Source: Thermus kawarayensis JCM 12314 (GTDB lineage Bacteria > Deinococcota > Deinococci > Deinococcales > Thermaceae). Taken from it: DNA of 8,130 nt. The notes under the pieces are model-generated. The model was not told where the DNA came from. It saw only the letters and a list, made by a program, of their open reading frames with translations, and made no database searches. A program made the position numbers and the translations under genes. This document shows positions 1-7,115 of the stretch, piece after piece. The DNA is taken from assembly GCA_001311545.1 (NCBI GenBank), contig BBBL01000058.1, positions 1 through 8,130 on the forward strand, written 5' to 3'. How positions within the stretch are numbered: position 1 is the stretch's first letter; the number at the start of each line of letters is the position of its first letter.

Positions 1-637
1 CGCGCCGCCTCCTCTCCCAGGAGGCCCTCAAGCCCCTCGGGCGGGGGAAAGGCGAGGCCCAGGAGGAGGAGGGCCACGGCCCGGGGGTGGAGGCGGTGCT
101 CCAGGTGTAGGACGCGGGCCTCGAGGACCGCCTCCGTGTCCCCGGGCAGGACGGGCACCCGCCCCTGGAGGAGGATGGGCCCGGTGTCCATCCCCTGGTC
201 CACGAAGTGCACCGTGGAGCCGGTCTCCCTCTCCCCGGCCTCCAGGACCCTCCGGTGGACGTCAAGCCCCGGGTAGTCGGGAAGGAGGGAGGGATGGATG
301 TTGAGGAGGCGGCCGTACCAGGCCTCCACGAAGGCGGGGGAGAGGAGGCGCATGAATCCGGCGAGGAGGACGAGGTCCACCCTCCGTTCCTCCAGAAGCC
401 CAAAGCCTCCCCCTCAAAGGCCCTCCGCCCCCGCCAGGGGAGGGCCTGGGCCTCTATCCCTCGCCTTTTTGCCCGCTCCAGGGCCAAGGCGGAGGGGTTG
501 TCCGAGACCACCAGGACCACCTCCCCCAAGGGGTGCCCCTGGGGGAAGGCCTGGAGGAGGGCCTCGAGGTTCGTCCCCCTCCCGGAGGCGAAGACGGCCA
601 TCCGGGCCCTCCGGCCCAGGGGAAAAGGCCAGACCAT
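1..637 (-). CDS. purN: Phosphoribosylglycinamide formyltransferase (GART), 3' end cut by window edge, one frameshift
   Basis: The enzyme transfers a formyl group from 10-formyltetrahydrofolate to GAR, the third step of purine synthesis, in the cytoplasm. The sequence shows the N-terminal strand and phosphate loop AVFASGRGTNLEALL, then LVLLAGFMRLL, the NIHPSLLPDYPG motif carrying the catalytic Asn and His, and STVHFVDQGMDTGPIL carrying the catalytic Asp. Start chosen: ATG at 637, directly after a TAG at 640-638, with GGAGGGG at 647-641 as ribosome binding site. An internal ATG at 601 is the alternative. One base is missing near 398-401: restoring a G in the GGG run (coding strand) joins the N-terminal part to LLEERRVDLVLLAGF. 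The reading frame is still open at base 1, after about 212 codons, close to the usual PurN length, so little is lost. It is the last visible gene of the leftward operon. Family assignment is secure. Confidence 0.95.
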   Translation of the reverse strand, partial: MVWPFPLGRRARMAVFASGRGTNLEALLQAFPQGHPLGEVVLVVSDNPSALALERAKRRGIEAQALPWRGRRAFEGEALGFWRNGGWTSSSSPDSCASSPPPSWRPGTAASSTSIPPSFPTTRGLTSTGGSWRPGRGRPAPRCTSWTRGWTPGPSSSRGGCPSCPGTRRRSSRPASYTWSTASTPGPWPSSSWASPFPRPRGLRASWERRRR

Positions 638-1532
638 CTACCCCTCCAAGGCCTCGGTGGTGCTTCTGCCAGTAGCGCACCAAACCCTGGAGGTTCATAT
701 AGGGGGGGTCGGCGAGCTCATAAAGGCGCATGCCCGCCTCCTCTACCCCCGCCCTTCCCAAGCCCTCCCGCCAGTAGGCCTCAAAGCGCCGGTCATCTCC
801 TCCTGGGAGAGCCCCTCCTTTAGGCGGTGGAGCACCCAGCCCGCCCAGGCCTCCAGGGTTTCCCTCAGGGCCTGGAGGTGGGCCTCCACGTCCCCATAGG
901 CCCCGAAGTGGGTGAGGTAAAGGGCCTCGGGGCGCAAGGCCAGGAGACGGTCCAAGGAGCGTACCAGCTCTCCAGGTGGATGTCCGGGGGCGGCGTGGGG
1001 GGAAGGACGGGTCCCGGGGCGATGCGCACCCCGGCGATGTCCCCGGCGAAGAGGAGGCCCTCCACCAAGTAGGCGTGGTGGTGGCTGGCGTGGCCCAGGG
1101 TCTCCAGGGCCTGCACCCTGACCCCACCCACCTCCACCCTCTCCCCATCGGCCAGGACCCGGACCTTTCCGGGGGAATGCCCCTAAGCTCCCCCCAGAGG
1201 GGCCTGAGCATGGCCCCGTAGATGCGCTCGGCGGAGGCCAGAAGCCTCGAGGGGTCCACCAGATGGGGGGCCCCCTTGGGGTGGACGTAGACCGTGGCCC
1301 CGAGCTCCGCCAGGCGCCAAGCGGCCCCGGCGTGGTCCAGGTGGATGTGGGTCACGAAGACGTGGCGCACCTCCTCGGGGGCCACTCCCCGCTCCCTGAG
1401 GGCGGAAACCAGGCGGGGATAGGTGCTCTCAGGGCCCGTCTCTATGAGGAGGGGGCCTTCCTCGGTCCTGAGGAGGAAGCTGGCGATGACCCGTTCCGCT
1501 CCCTGAAAGCCGAGATCCAAGACCTCTACCAC
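638..1532 (-). CDS. MBL-fold metallo-hydrolase (glyoxalase II-like), several frameshifts
   Basis: Predicted cytoplasmic metal-dependent hydrolase of the glyoxalase II/COG0491 type; the substrate is unknown. The sequence shows the binuclear metal motif THIHLDHAG (about residues 61-69), then [22 protein letters not shown] with the bridging Asp, and [11 protein letters not shown] with the last His. A C-terminal helical part follows ([13 protein letters not shown] to [10 protein letters not shown]), as in MBL proteins with an added C-terminal domain. The start is GTG at 1532, 7 nt after an AAGGAGGAG site; it overlaps the stop of the upstream FAH gene (GTGGTAG), which implies translational coupling. 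Single missing bases fit near 1166-1168 (A run), near 958-961, and near the ATGACCGGCG stretch at about 795-810. Two more, between about 640 and 665, would bring the TAG at 640-638 into frame just before purN. Repaired length is about 299 residues. The C-terminal end is the least certain part. Confidence 0.85.
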
Positions 1533-2317
1533 GGCCTCTCCTCCTTGGGGCCGATGCGGGTGTGGAGGGTGCCGATGCCTCCACCGCCACCTCTATCCGG
1601 TCCCCGGGGCCTAGCGCCCCCACCCCGGAAGGGGTGCCGGTGAGGACCACGTCCAGGGGCTCGAGGGTCATGAAGCCGGAGATGTGGGAGAGGATCTCCG
1701 CCACGCTGAAGATCATCTGGGAGGTGTGCCCCTCCTGGCGGAGCTCCCCATTGACGTAGGTGCGCACCCAGGTGTCCTGGGGATCCAGGTCGGTCTCAAT
1801 CCAAGGGCCCAAGGGGAGGAACTTGTCGGCGCTCTTGGCCCGGACCCACTGCAGGTCCTTCTTCTGGGCGTCCCGGGCGGTGATGTCCACGGCGATGGTG
1901 TAGCCCAGGACGTGGTCCAGGGCCTTTTCGGGGGGGACGTCCCGCATCCGGTCCCCCACCACCACCGCAAGCTCCCCCTCGTAGTGGAGCTCCTGGGTGA
2001 AGAAGGGGTAGGGCACGGCGTCCCCCGTGTTCCCGGGGTCCCTGGGGTTGGCGGGGTGGGCCAGGGCGTTGGGTGCCTTCAGGAAAAGGCCCGGCTCCTT
2101 GGGCAGGTCCTCCCCGAAGTCGTGCCCCATCTCCCGGATGTGCTCCTTGTAGTTCCGCCCCACGCAGACGATCTTGCTGGGGGTGGCGGGCACCAGAAGG
2201 CGCACCGAGGCCAGGTCGTACCGCCTGCCCGTGGGGTTGCCCCGGGGCGTCCGTCTCCAAGACCAGCTCCCCTTCCAGAATCCCCCAGCGACCCTCGTTG
2301 AAGCGCAGGATCTTCAT
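1526..2317 (-). CDS. Fumarylacetoacetate hydrolase family protein (acylpyruvase / HHDD isomerase-like), frameshifted
   Basis: Member of the FAH superfamily, which cleaves or isomerises acylpyruvate-type compounds using a divalent metal. The sequence shows [17 protein letters not shown] with a His-Glu pair (about H60 and E63) as in acylpyruvases, [21 protein letters not shown] with the E-x-E metal ligands (about 114 and 116), [11 protein letters not shown] with the third acidic ligand, and the C-terminal GTPSGVG loop. The start ATG at 2317 gives [18 protein letters not shown], 9 nt after the PlsY-like stop; the ribosome binding site is weak. Two bases are missing near 2235-2250 (a G run and a C run), and one G near 1585-1588. 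Repaired, it has 264 residues and ends IGPKEERPW before the TAG at 1528-1526. That length agrees with my memory of the Thermus thermophilus HHDD isomerase structure. The true substrate cannot be told from sequence: fumarylpyruvate hydrolase, oxaloacetate decarboxylase or isomerase are all possible. Confidence 0.9.
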
Positions 2318-2326
2318 GCCCTAAAG

Positions 2327-2860
2327 CTACCATCTTCCCCTAAGGATTTGCAGGCCCCTCAAGGCCACCACCCCCGCCACCCAAAGCGCCCCCAGCCGGC
2401 CCTCGGGCGGGGCCAGGAGGAAGAGGGCCAGGTAGCCGAACATGGCCCCGAAGGGGATGGGATACACCCCCTTCCGCCTTCGCCCCCAGTAGAGGAGGTG
2501 GTACGCCCCCGCCACCCCAAGGCCCAGGGCCGCAGCCCAGAGGGTCTCTTCGGGAAGCCAGGCCAGGAAGAAGCCCAAGGAGGGGGCGATCCCCCCGCCT
2601 CCCCGGAAGCGGAAGCAAAGGGGCCAGTTGTGGCCGGCCACCAAGGCCGCCCCCGCAAAGGGGCGAAGCTCAGGAGGGGTGAGGAGGGCCGCCAAAACCC
2701 CCTTCCCCAGGTCAAAGAGGACCACCACCAGGGCGGCCCAGGGACCTTTGCGGCGGAAGACCCCCGAGCCCCCGGGAAGGTCCCTCTCCCGCACCTCGGG
2801 GAAGAAGAGGAGCCCCCCCACCAAGGAGCCCAGGAGGTAGGCCAGGAGGAGGTAGGCCAT
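2327..2860 (-). CDS. Divergent PlsY-like membrane protein (glycerol-3-phosphate acyltransferase family)
   Basis: Intact 177-residue integral membrane protein resembling PlsY, which acylates glycerol-3-phosphate from acyl-phosphate in the first step of phospholipid synthesis. What is seen: hydrophobic segments at about 2-20, 41-60, 91-123 and 136-150, and a last one at 157-170; GSG at 31-33 followed by an Asp and KG (DLGKG, 50-54), as in the PlsY family; and AGHNWPLCFRFRGGGGIAP (75-93), aligning with the family GHxxPxFxxFKGGKGVAT motif. Odd: the NxGATN residues that normally follow GSG are absent, GGKG is GGGG, and the usual C-terminal HxxNxxRLxxGTE stretch is not recognisable. It is therefore probably a paralogue with altered or lost activity rather than the housekeeping enzyme. 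The start ATG at 2860 is the best for the first membrane segment; an in-frame upstream extension to 3022 would run into the lacI gene and is rejected. It is the first gene of the leftward operon, divergent from lacI. Confidence 0.75.
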   Translation of the reverse strand: MAYLLLAYLLGSLVGGLLFFPEVRERDLPGGSGVFRRKGPWAALVVVLFDLGKGVLAALLTPPELRPFAGAALVAGHNWPLCFRFRGGGGIAPSLGFFLAWLPEETLWAAALGLGVAGAYHLLYWGRRRKGVYPIPFGAMFGYLALFLLAPPEGRLGALWVAGVVALRGLQILRGRW

Positions 2861-2870
2861 GCCCCCATTC

Positions 2871-2899
2871 TTGCAAAGGCCGGGACCTTGGGGTATCCT
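2871..2899 (+). promoter_or_regulatory. Predicted sigma-A promoter of the lacI-type gene
   Basis: TTGCAA at 2871-2876 and TATCCT at 2894-2899 are separated by 17 nt. The transcription start would fall near 2906, inside the palindromes described next. Each hexamer matches four of six consensus positions, so the call is moderate. No equally good promoter was found for the opposite strand. Confidence 0.45.
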
Positions 2900-2903
2900 T
2901 AAG

Positions 2904-2929
2904 ATGGAAGTTTCCATGAAGCGCTTCCA
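2904..2929. promoter_or_regulatory. Overlapping palindromes, probable LacI-family operator
   Basis: Three nested symmetries are present. ATGGAA-gt-TTCCAT lies at 2904-2917. The perfect palindrome GAAGCGCTTC, with the central CG typical of LacI-family operators, is at 2918-2927. The outer arms TGGAAG (2905-2910) and CTTCCA (2924-2929) are also complementary. The site sits between divergent genes, at the predicted lacI start point and just before its ATG, so autoregulation is the simplest reading. It may also control the leftward plsY-like operon. Confidence 0.65.
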
Positions 2930-2935
2930 CACGCC

Positions 2936-3968
2936 ATGAAGAAGAAGCAACCCACCATCCACGAGGTGGCCGCCCGGGCCGGGGTGGGCCTGGGCACGGT
3001 GAGCCGGGTCCTCAACAACCACCCCGCGGTGCGCCCCGAGACCGGGCCCGGGTCCTCAGGGCCATGGAGGAGCTGGGCTACACCCCCAACCCCCACGCCC
3101 GCCGCATCGCCGGGGGGCGGAGCTACACGGTGAGCGTCCTCCTGCCCTTCGTGGCCACGGAGTTTTACCGCAGGCTCATAGAAGGCCTCGAGGGGGTCCT
3201 CCTGGAAAAGCGCTACGACCTGGCCCTCTTCCCCATCCTCTCCCAGGCCCGGCTCAAGCGCTACCTGGAGAGCTCCACCCTGGCCTACCTCACCGATGGC
3301 CTCATCCTCGCCTCCTACGACCTCACGGAGCACTTTGAGGAGGGCCGCCTCCCCACCGACCGCCCCGTGGTCCTGGTGGACGCCAAGAACCCCCGGTACG
3401 ACTCAGTCTACCTGGACAACTTCCTGGGGGGCAGGCTCGCCGGGGCCTACCTCGCCCGCTTCCCCGGGGCCGTCTTCGCCATCAAGGTGGAGGAGGAGCC
3501 CGACCGGGCCTTCCGCCACACCGTCTTCGCCGAGCGCATGGCGGGCTTCCGGGAGGCCCTGAAGGAGGCGGGCCGCCCCTTCCCGGAGGACCACCTCTAC
3601 GTCACCCGCCTCTCCCAGGAGGGGGGGCGCCTCGCCCTCCGCCACTTCCTGGAAAAGGCCTCCCCGCCCCTCAATGTCTTCGCCGGGGCGGACCAGGTGG
3701 CCCTGGGGGTCCTGGAGGAGGCCCAGAGGCTCGGCCTCACCCCGGGGCGGGACGTGCGGGTCCTGGGCTTTGACGGGCACCCCTTCGCCGAGGAGGTGGG
3801 GCTTTCCACCATCGCCCAGCCGGTGGAGGCCATGGGGGCCCGGGCGGCCCAGCTCCTCCTGGAGAGGATGCAGGGCTACGCGGGGGCCCCCGGGAGGTGC
3901 GCTTTGAGCCCACCCTGGTGGAAAGGACCTCCACCCTGACCCCGGGCCCCGCCCCCTACGTGCCCTAG
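2936..3968 (+). CDS. LacI/GalR-family transcriptional regulator, two frameshifts
   Basis: DNA-binding repressor with an N-terminal helix-turn-helix and a periplasmic-binding-protein-like effector domain. The sequence shows PTIHEVAARAGVGLGTVSRVLNN (about residues 6-28), then the hinge region AMEELGYTPNPHARRIAGG. The core carries TVSVLLPFVATEFYRRLIEG, DGLILASYDL, RPVVLVDAKNPRYDSVYLDN, NVFAGADQVALGVLEEA, DVRVLGFDGHPFAEEVGLST and the closing TIAQPVEAMGARAAQLLLERM. Start ATG at 2936 gives MKKKQPTIHEV; no good Shine-Dalgarno is seen. One C is missing near 3041-3045 (RPETRARVLRAME restored), and one C near 3890-3894, which moves the end to VRFEPTLVERTSTL and the TAG at 3966-3968. Repaired length is about 344 residues, normal for the family. 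The effector is unknown; LacI proteins usually sense sugars or other small metabolites, and the neighbours do not name one. Confidence 0.92.
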
Positions 3969-3971
3969 AAT
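3966..3971 (+). promoter_or_regulatory. Possible leaderless-type -10 box for yqhA
   Basis: TAGAAT (five of six matches to TATAAT) overlaps the lacI stop codon and ends 6 nt before the yqhA ATG. That is the spacing expected if transcription begins at the start codon, a known arrangement in Thermus and Deinococcus. No Shine-Dalgarno precedes this ATG, and no -35 box is evident. Weak but consistent evidence. Confidence 0.35.
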
Positions 3972-3977
3972 CCTCCC

Positions 3978-4424
3978 ATGGGCCTCTTTGACGCCCTGAC
4001 CAACCTGGTGCGCTGGGTCATGGTCCTGCCGGTGGCGGGCCTCCTCCTCGGGGCCCTCTACTTCGCCTGGCACGCCCTCCTGGAGGCCGGTTCTGCCCTG
4101 GGGCAGGGCCTCGAGGCCGCCCTCCCCGCCCTGGTGGGGGCCGTGGATCTGGCCCTCCTCTCCGCCGTCTTCCTCATCTTCGGCGTGGGCCTTTTTGAGC
4201 TCTTTATCGGCAAGCTGGAGGTGCCCTTGGACAACGTCCTGGCGGTGGAAAGCCTGGCCGACCTCAAGAACAAGCTGGGCCAGGTGATCGTCATGATCCT
4301 GGTGGTGAAGTTCTTTGAAAAGGCCCTGGCCTTCAAACCCCAGGAGGCCCTGGACTTCCTCCTCTTCGCCGGGGGGGTGGCCCTCCTAAGCGCCGCCTTG
4401 TGGCTGGCGCGGGCCAAGGAGTAG
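3978..4424 (+). CDS. yqhA: YqhA/UPF0114 family membrane protein
   Basis: Intact 148-residue inner-membrane protein of the UPF0114 (YqhA) family; its biochemical function is not established. Hydrophobic segments lie at about 12-34, 52-76, 101-113 and 125-143. The family hallmarks are visible: FLIFGVGLFELFIGKLE in the second segment, then SLADLKNKLGQVIVMILVVKFFEKAL with the charged patch before the third. The ATG at 3978 lies 9 nt after the lacI stop and has no Shine-Dalgarno, so either leaderless transcription or coupling to lacI is possible. The stop TAG at 4422-4424 is immediately followed by the GTG of the next gene. It is one of only two genes in the window with no frameshift. Confidence 0.88.
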   Translation: MGLFDALTNLVRWVMVLPVAGLLLGALYFAWHALLEAGSALGQGLEAALPALVGAVDLALLSAVFLIFGVGLFELFIGKLEVPLDNVLAVESLADLKNKLGQVIVMILVVKFFEKALAFKPQEALDFLLFAGGVALLSAALWLARAKE

Positions 4425-5086
4425 GTGCTGGTCTACCTGGACCAAAACCACGCCAGCCGCATGGCCAAGCACCTCCTGGGCCAGAGGGGGCACGAGCCTT
4501 CGGCAGGCTCTTCCAGGCTCTGAGGGGGAAAGCCCTTGCCCCCCCGAGCCCCTTCCACGTCCTGGAAACCCTCTACCCCCAGCGGTCCTGAGGAGAAGGC
4601 GGGCTACCTGCTTCCCGCCCTCAAGGAGGTCTTCACCGCCCTCTCGGGAGGCTACTGGGTCCGGCCCTGGCCGGAGGTGGCGGTAAGGCAGGAGAGGGGG
4701 CTTTACCGGGAAGACCTCCTCTCCGAGGAGGGAAGCTGGGAGGTCCCGGCGGACCTCTCCCCCTTCCAGGGGCTCCCCGAGGCCCTCCGCGGGCTTCCCT
4801 ACGGGGAGGCCCACGCCCTGGCCCTAAGGGAGGTGCGGGCGCGCACCGGCTTAAGGAAGTGCCCTTGGTAAGGCTTCTCGCCCACCTCCTGGCCCGCATG
4901 GCCTCCGATCCCCACCGCAAGCCCCGCCCCTCGGACCTCCTGGACGCGGTCATGGCGGCCACGGTCTACCCCTACGTGGACCTCCTCCTCACCGACCGCT
5001 ACCTGAGGAACCTCCTGCCGGAGAGGAGCGTGGGGGGAAGGCGAAGGGAGGTGGAAGCCCTGGTCCGGCGCCTCCAAGGGGAGTAG
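4425..5086 (+). CDS. Uncharacterised protein with PIN-like nuclease features, several frameshifts
   Basis: I do not recognise a named family. After repair the product is about 221 residues. It begins MLVYLDQNHASRMAKHLLG, a hydrophobic strand ending in Asp followed by Gln-Asn, as at the start of PIN-fold nucleases. Near the C-terminus, DLLDAVMAATVYPYVDLLLTD then RYLRNLL resembles the second acidic cluster and TD motif of PIN domains. The middle (FGRLFQALRG, FHVLETLYPQ, EEKAGYLLPALKEVF, WVRPWPEVAVRQE) is mainly helical. The GTG start at 4425 follows the yqhA stop directly, with AAGGAG at 4416-4421. Missing bases fit at the G run near 4485-4490 (one), near 4583-4590 (two) and near 4849-4852 (one). 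The end LVRRLQGE and TAG at 5084-5086 are clear. No adjacent antitoxin-like gene is seen, so a VapBC module is not supported. Nuclease activity is inference only. Confidence 0.7.
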
Positions 5087-5096
5087 ACTCCAGGGC

Positions 5097-6202
5097 GTGA
5101 GAGGGATCCGGGACCCCCGCCTCCTCCCCATCGCCGAGAAGGTGCTTGCGGGGAAGCGGCTTTCCTTTGAGGACGGCCTCGTGCTCTACGAGACCAAGGA
5201 CCTTCCCACCCTCATGCGCCTCGCCAACCTGGTGCGGGAGCGGAAGCACGGGCACAAGACCTACTTCGTCCACTCCATCCGCGTCTCCCAGACCAACATC
5301 TGCTACGTGGGGTGCACCTTCTGCGCCTTCCAGAGGCGCTTTGGCGAGGAGGGGGCCTGGGACTGGGAGGTGGAAGAGGTGGTGGCCTGGGTAAGGGAGC
5401 GCTACCAGCCCGGGCTCACCGAGATCCACATGACCGCAGGCCACCACCCCAAGAGGCCCTTCTCCTACTACCTGGACCTGGTGCGGGCCCTCAAGGAGAG
5501 CTTCCCCGGGGTCCAGGTCAAGGCCTGGACGGCGGCGGAGATCCACCACTTCTCCAAGATCGCCCGCCTGCCCTACCGGGAGGTTCTAGAGGCCCTGAAG
5601 GAAGCGGGCCTGGACGCCATGCCGGGAGGCGGGGCGGAGATCTTCGCCGAGAGGGTGCGCAAGAAGATCGCCCGGGCCAAGGTCTCGGCGGAGGGGTGGC
5701 TTGCGGTCCACCGCACCGCCCACGAGCTGGGCATCCCCACCAACGCCACCATGCTCTACGGCACATAGAGACCCTGGAGGAGCGTCTGGACCACATGGAC
5801 CGCCTGCGCCGCCTCCAGGACGAGACGGGGGGGTTCATGAGCTTCATCCCCCTGGCCTTCCAGCCCGACGGGAACCAGCTCGCCCGGGAGCTCGGCAAGA
5901 GGGAGTTCACCACGGGGCTGGACGACCTCAGGAACCTGGCGGTGGCCCGGCTCTATTTGGACAACTTCCCCCACATCAAGGGCTACTGGGCCACCTTAAC
6001 CCCCGAGCTCGCCCAGGTCTCCCTGGACTGGGGCGTGACGGACATAGACGGCACCCTCATTGAGGAGCGCATCGTCCACATGGCGGGAAGCCCCACGCCC
6101 CAGGGGCTTTCCAAGAGGGAGCTCGCCCGCATCATCCTCATGGCGGGCCGGATCCCCGTGGAGCGGGACGCCCTCTACCGGGAGGTGCGCCTTTGGGCCT
6201 GA
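5097..6202 (+). CDS. mqnE: Aminofutalosine synthase MqnE (radical SAM), one frameshift
   Basis: Radical S-adenosylmethionine enzyme that joins adenosine to the product of MqnA to give 6-amino-6-deoxyfutalosine in the futalosine pathway to menaquinone. It is cytoplasmic. The sequence shows C69-x3-C73-x2-C76 (TNICYVGCTFCAF), the cluster motif. Family features follow: TEIHMTAGHHPKRPFSYYLDL, VQVKAWTAAEIHHFSKIA, LDAMPGGGAEIFAERVR, ELGIPTNATMLYG then HIETLEERLDHM, and GGFMSFIPLAFQPDGN. PGGGAEIF and the NATMLYGHIET stretch favour MqnE over its relative MqnC. The start is taken as GTG at 5097, 10 nt after the previous stop; the Shine-Dalgarno is weak, so the start is less certain. One G is missing near 5761-5763, which otherwise gives a false TAG after LYGT. 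Repaired length is about 368 residues, normal for MqnE. It is followed by mqnA 40 nt downstream. Confidence 0.95.
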
Positions 6203-6242
6203 TCCCACCCCAGCCCGGGGTAGGCCTCGGGAGAAACAGGGT

Positions 6243-7050
6243 ATGAGGGCCCTACGGGTGGGTTTTCCTCCCTACGCCAACGTGGCCCCCTTGGTCCACT
6301 TCCTAAGGCCGGAGGGGTTCTCGGTGGTCCACGCCCCCCCCACCGCCCTCAACGCCTGGCTTCTGGAGGGAAGGCTGGACCTTTCCCTGGCCTCCAGCTA
6401 CGCCTACCTCCGGCACCAGGAGGCCCTGGGCCTCCTGCCGGACTTTTCCGTGGCGGTCCTCGGGCCCGTCTACTCCGTGAACCTCTTCCACCGCCTGCCC
6501 CTAAGGGACCTAAAGCGGGTGGCCCTCACCACGGAAAGCGCCACCAGCGTGGCCCTCCTCAAGTTCCTTCTTGAAAGGCAGGGCATTCACCCCCGCTACG
6601 AGGAGGCTAGGGGGGGCCTCGAGCTCCTTTCCGCCTACGATGCGGTGCTCCTCATCGGCGACCAGGCCATAAAGGCCTACGCCGCCCTCCTCCCGGGGCT
6701 CCCCGAAACCCCCACGCCCTCCCCACAAGCCTGGGCGGGGTCCAGGTCACCGACCTCTCCGTCCTTTGGTTCCAGACCCGCCTCTTCGTCTTCGCCGTCT
6801 GGGCCTACCGGAAGGAGAACCCGCCCCCAAGGCCCTGGTCCAGGCCCTGAGGCGGGCCAGGCGGGAGGGCCTGGCCCGGTTGGGGGAGGTGGCCGGGCGG
6901 GAGGCCGAGAGGCTTGGGGTCCACCCCGCCCTCATGGAGCACTACCTCTGGAACTTCCGCTACCACCTGGAAGAGCCCGACCGCCTGGGCCTTCAGGCCT
7001 TCGCCGAAGCCCTGGGGCTTCCCTTCCGGCCCTCCTACTATCCCGAATAG
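6243..7050 (+). CDS. mqnA: Chorismate dehydratase MqnA, two frameshifts
   Basis: The enzyme dehydrates chorismate to 3-enolpyruvoylbenzoate, the first committed step of the futalosine menaquinone pathway; its product is used by MqnE. It has the periplasmic-binding-protein-like fold but no signal peptide, so it acts in the cytoplasm. Visible family signatures are RVGFPPYANVAPLVHFL, LDLSLASSYAYL, LLPDFSVAVLGPVYSVNLF, VALTTESATSVALLKFLL and AVLLIGDQAIKAY. The C-terminal helices run HYLWNFRYHLEEPDRLGL to FRPSYYPE. The start pattern separates it from MqnD. Start is the ATG at 6243 with CAGGG and GGGAG just upstream. One C is missing in the C run near 6707-6712 (giving ETPHALPTSLGGV), and one C near 6822-6827 (giving ENPPPKALVQALRRA). 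Repaired length is about 269 residues. Confidence 0.94.
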
Positions 7051-7053
7051 CGC

Positions 7054-7082
7054 TTGACATTTTATAGCGATTGAGGTAGCGT
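7054..7082 (+). promoter_or_regulatory. Sigma-A promoter upstream of the yceI-type gene
   Basis: A perfect TTGACA is at 7054-7059, 17 nt before TAGCGT at 7077-7082. The spacer is A+T-rich, unlike anything else in the window. It starts 3 nt after the mqnA stop, so the yceI and VOC pair has its own transcription start (near 7089) in addition to any read-through from mqnA. Confidence 0.7.
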
Positions 7083-7084
7083 AG

Positions 7085-7105
7085 CCTTGGGCCCTAGGCC
7101 CAAGG
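7085..7105. promoter_or_regulatory. Perfect 9-bp inverted repeat at the yceI start site and Shine-Dalgarno
   Basis: CCTTGGGCC (7085-7093) and GGCCCAAGG (7097-7105) are perfect inverted copies separated by CTA. The right arm overlaps the ribosome binding site AAGGAGG (7102-7108), which sits 7 nt before the ATG at 7116. The element begins 2 nt after the predicted -10 box and covers the predicted start point. It could be a repressor operator, or a hairpin hiding the ribosome binding site. It is not followed by a T run, so an intrinsic terminator for mqnA is less likely. Confidence 0.65.
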
Positions 7106-7115
7106 AGGCAAGCCC

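Noticed and set aside
207..899. Long plus-strand reading frame of 230 codons
   Set aside because: It lies opposite purN and the MBL gene, and its product is Pro/Arg/Gly-rich with no family motif. Such mirror frames are expected at very high G+C.
414..1532. A single 372-residue MBL protein extending into purN
   Set aside because: The frame passes through purN coding sequence in the wrong phase and loses all family similarity after about 640. It is a product of missing bases.
2174..2902. Plus-strand reading frame of 242 codons opposite the plsY-like and FAH genes
   Set aside because: The opposite strand carries recognisable, conserved proteins through the same bases. This frame is low-complexity and rich in Pro, Glu and Gly.
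2861..3022. Longer N-terminus for the PlsY-like protein, starting inside lacI
   Set aside because: The extra residues are not membrane-like and overlap the conserved helix-turn-helix coding region of the divergent gene.
4425..5086. VapC-type toxin of a toxin-antitoxin pair
   Set aside because: No small antitoxin gene is adjacent: the upstream neighbour is a membrane protein and the downstream one is mqnE. At about 221 residues it is also longer than typical VapC.
7085..7105. Intrinsic terminator for mqnA
   Set aside because: The hairpin is not followed by a T run, and it lies downstream of a good promoter, directly on the next gene's ribosome binding site.
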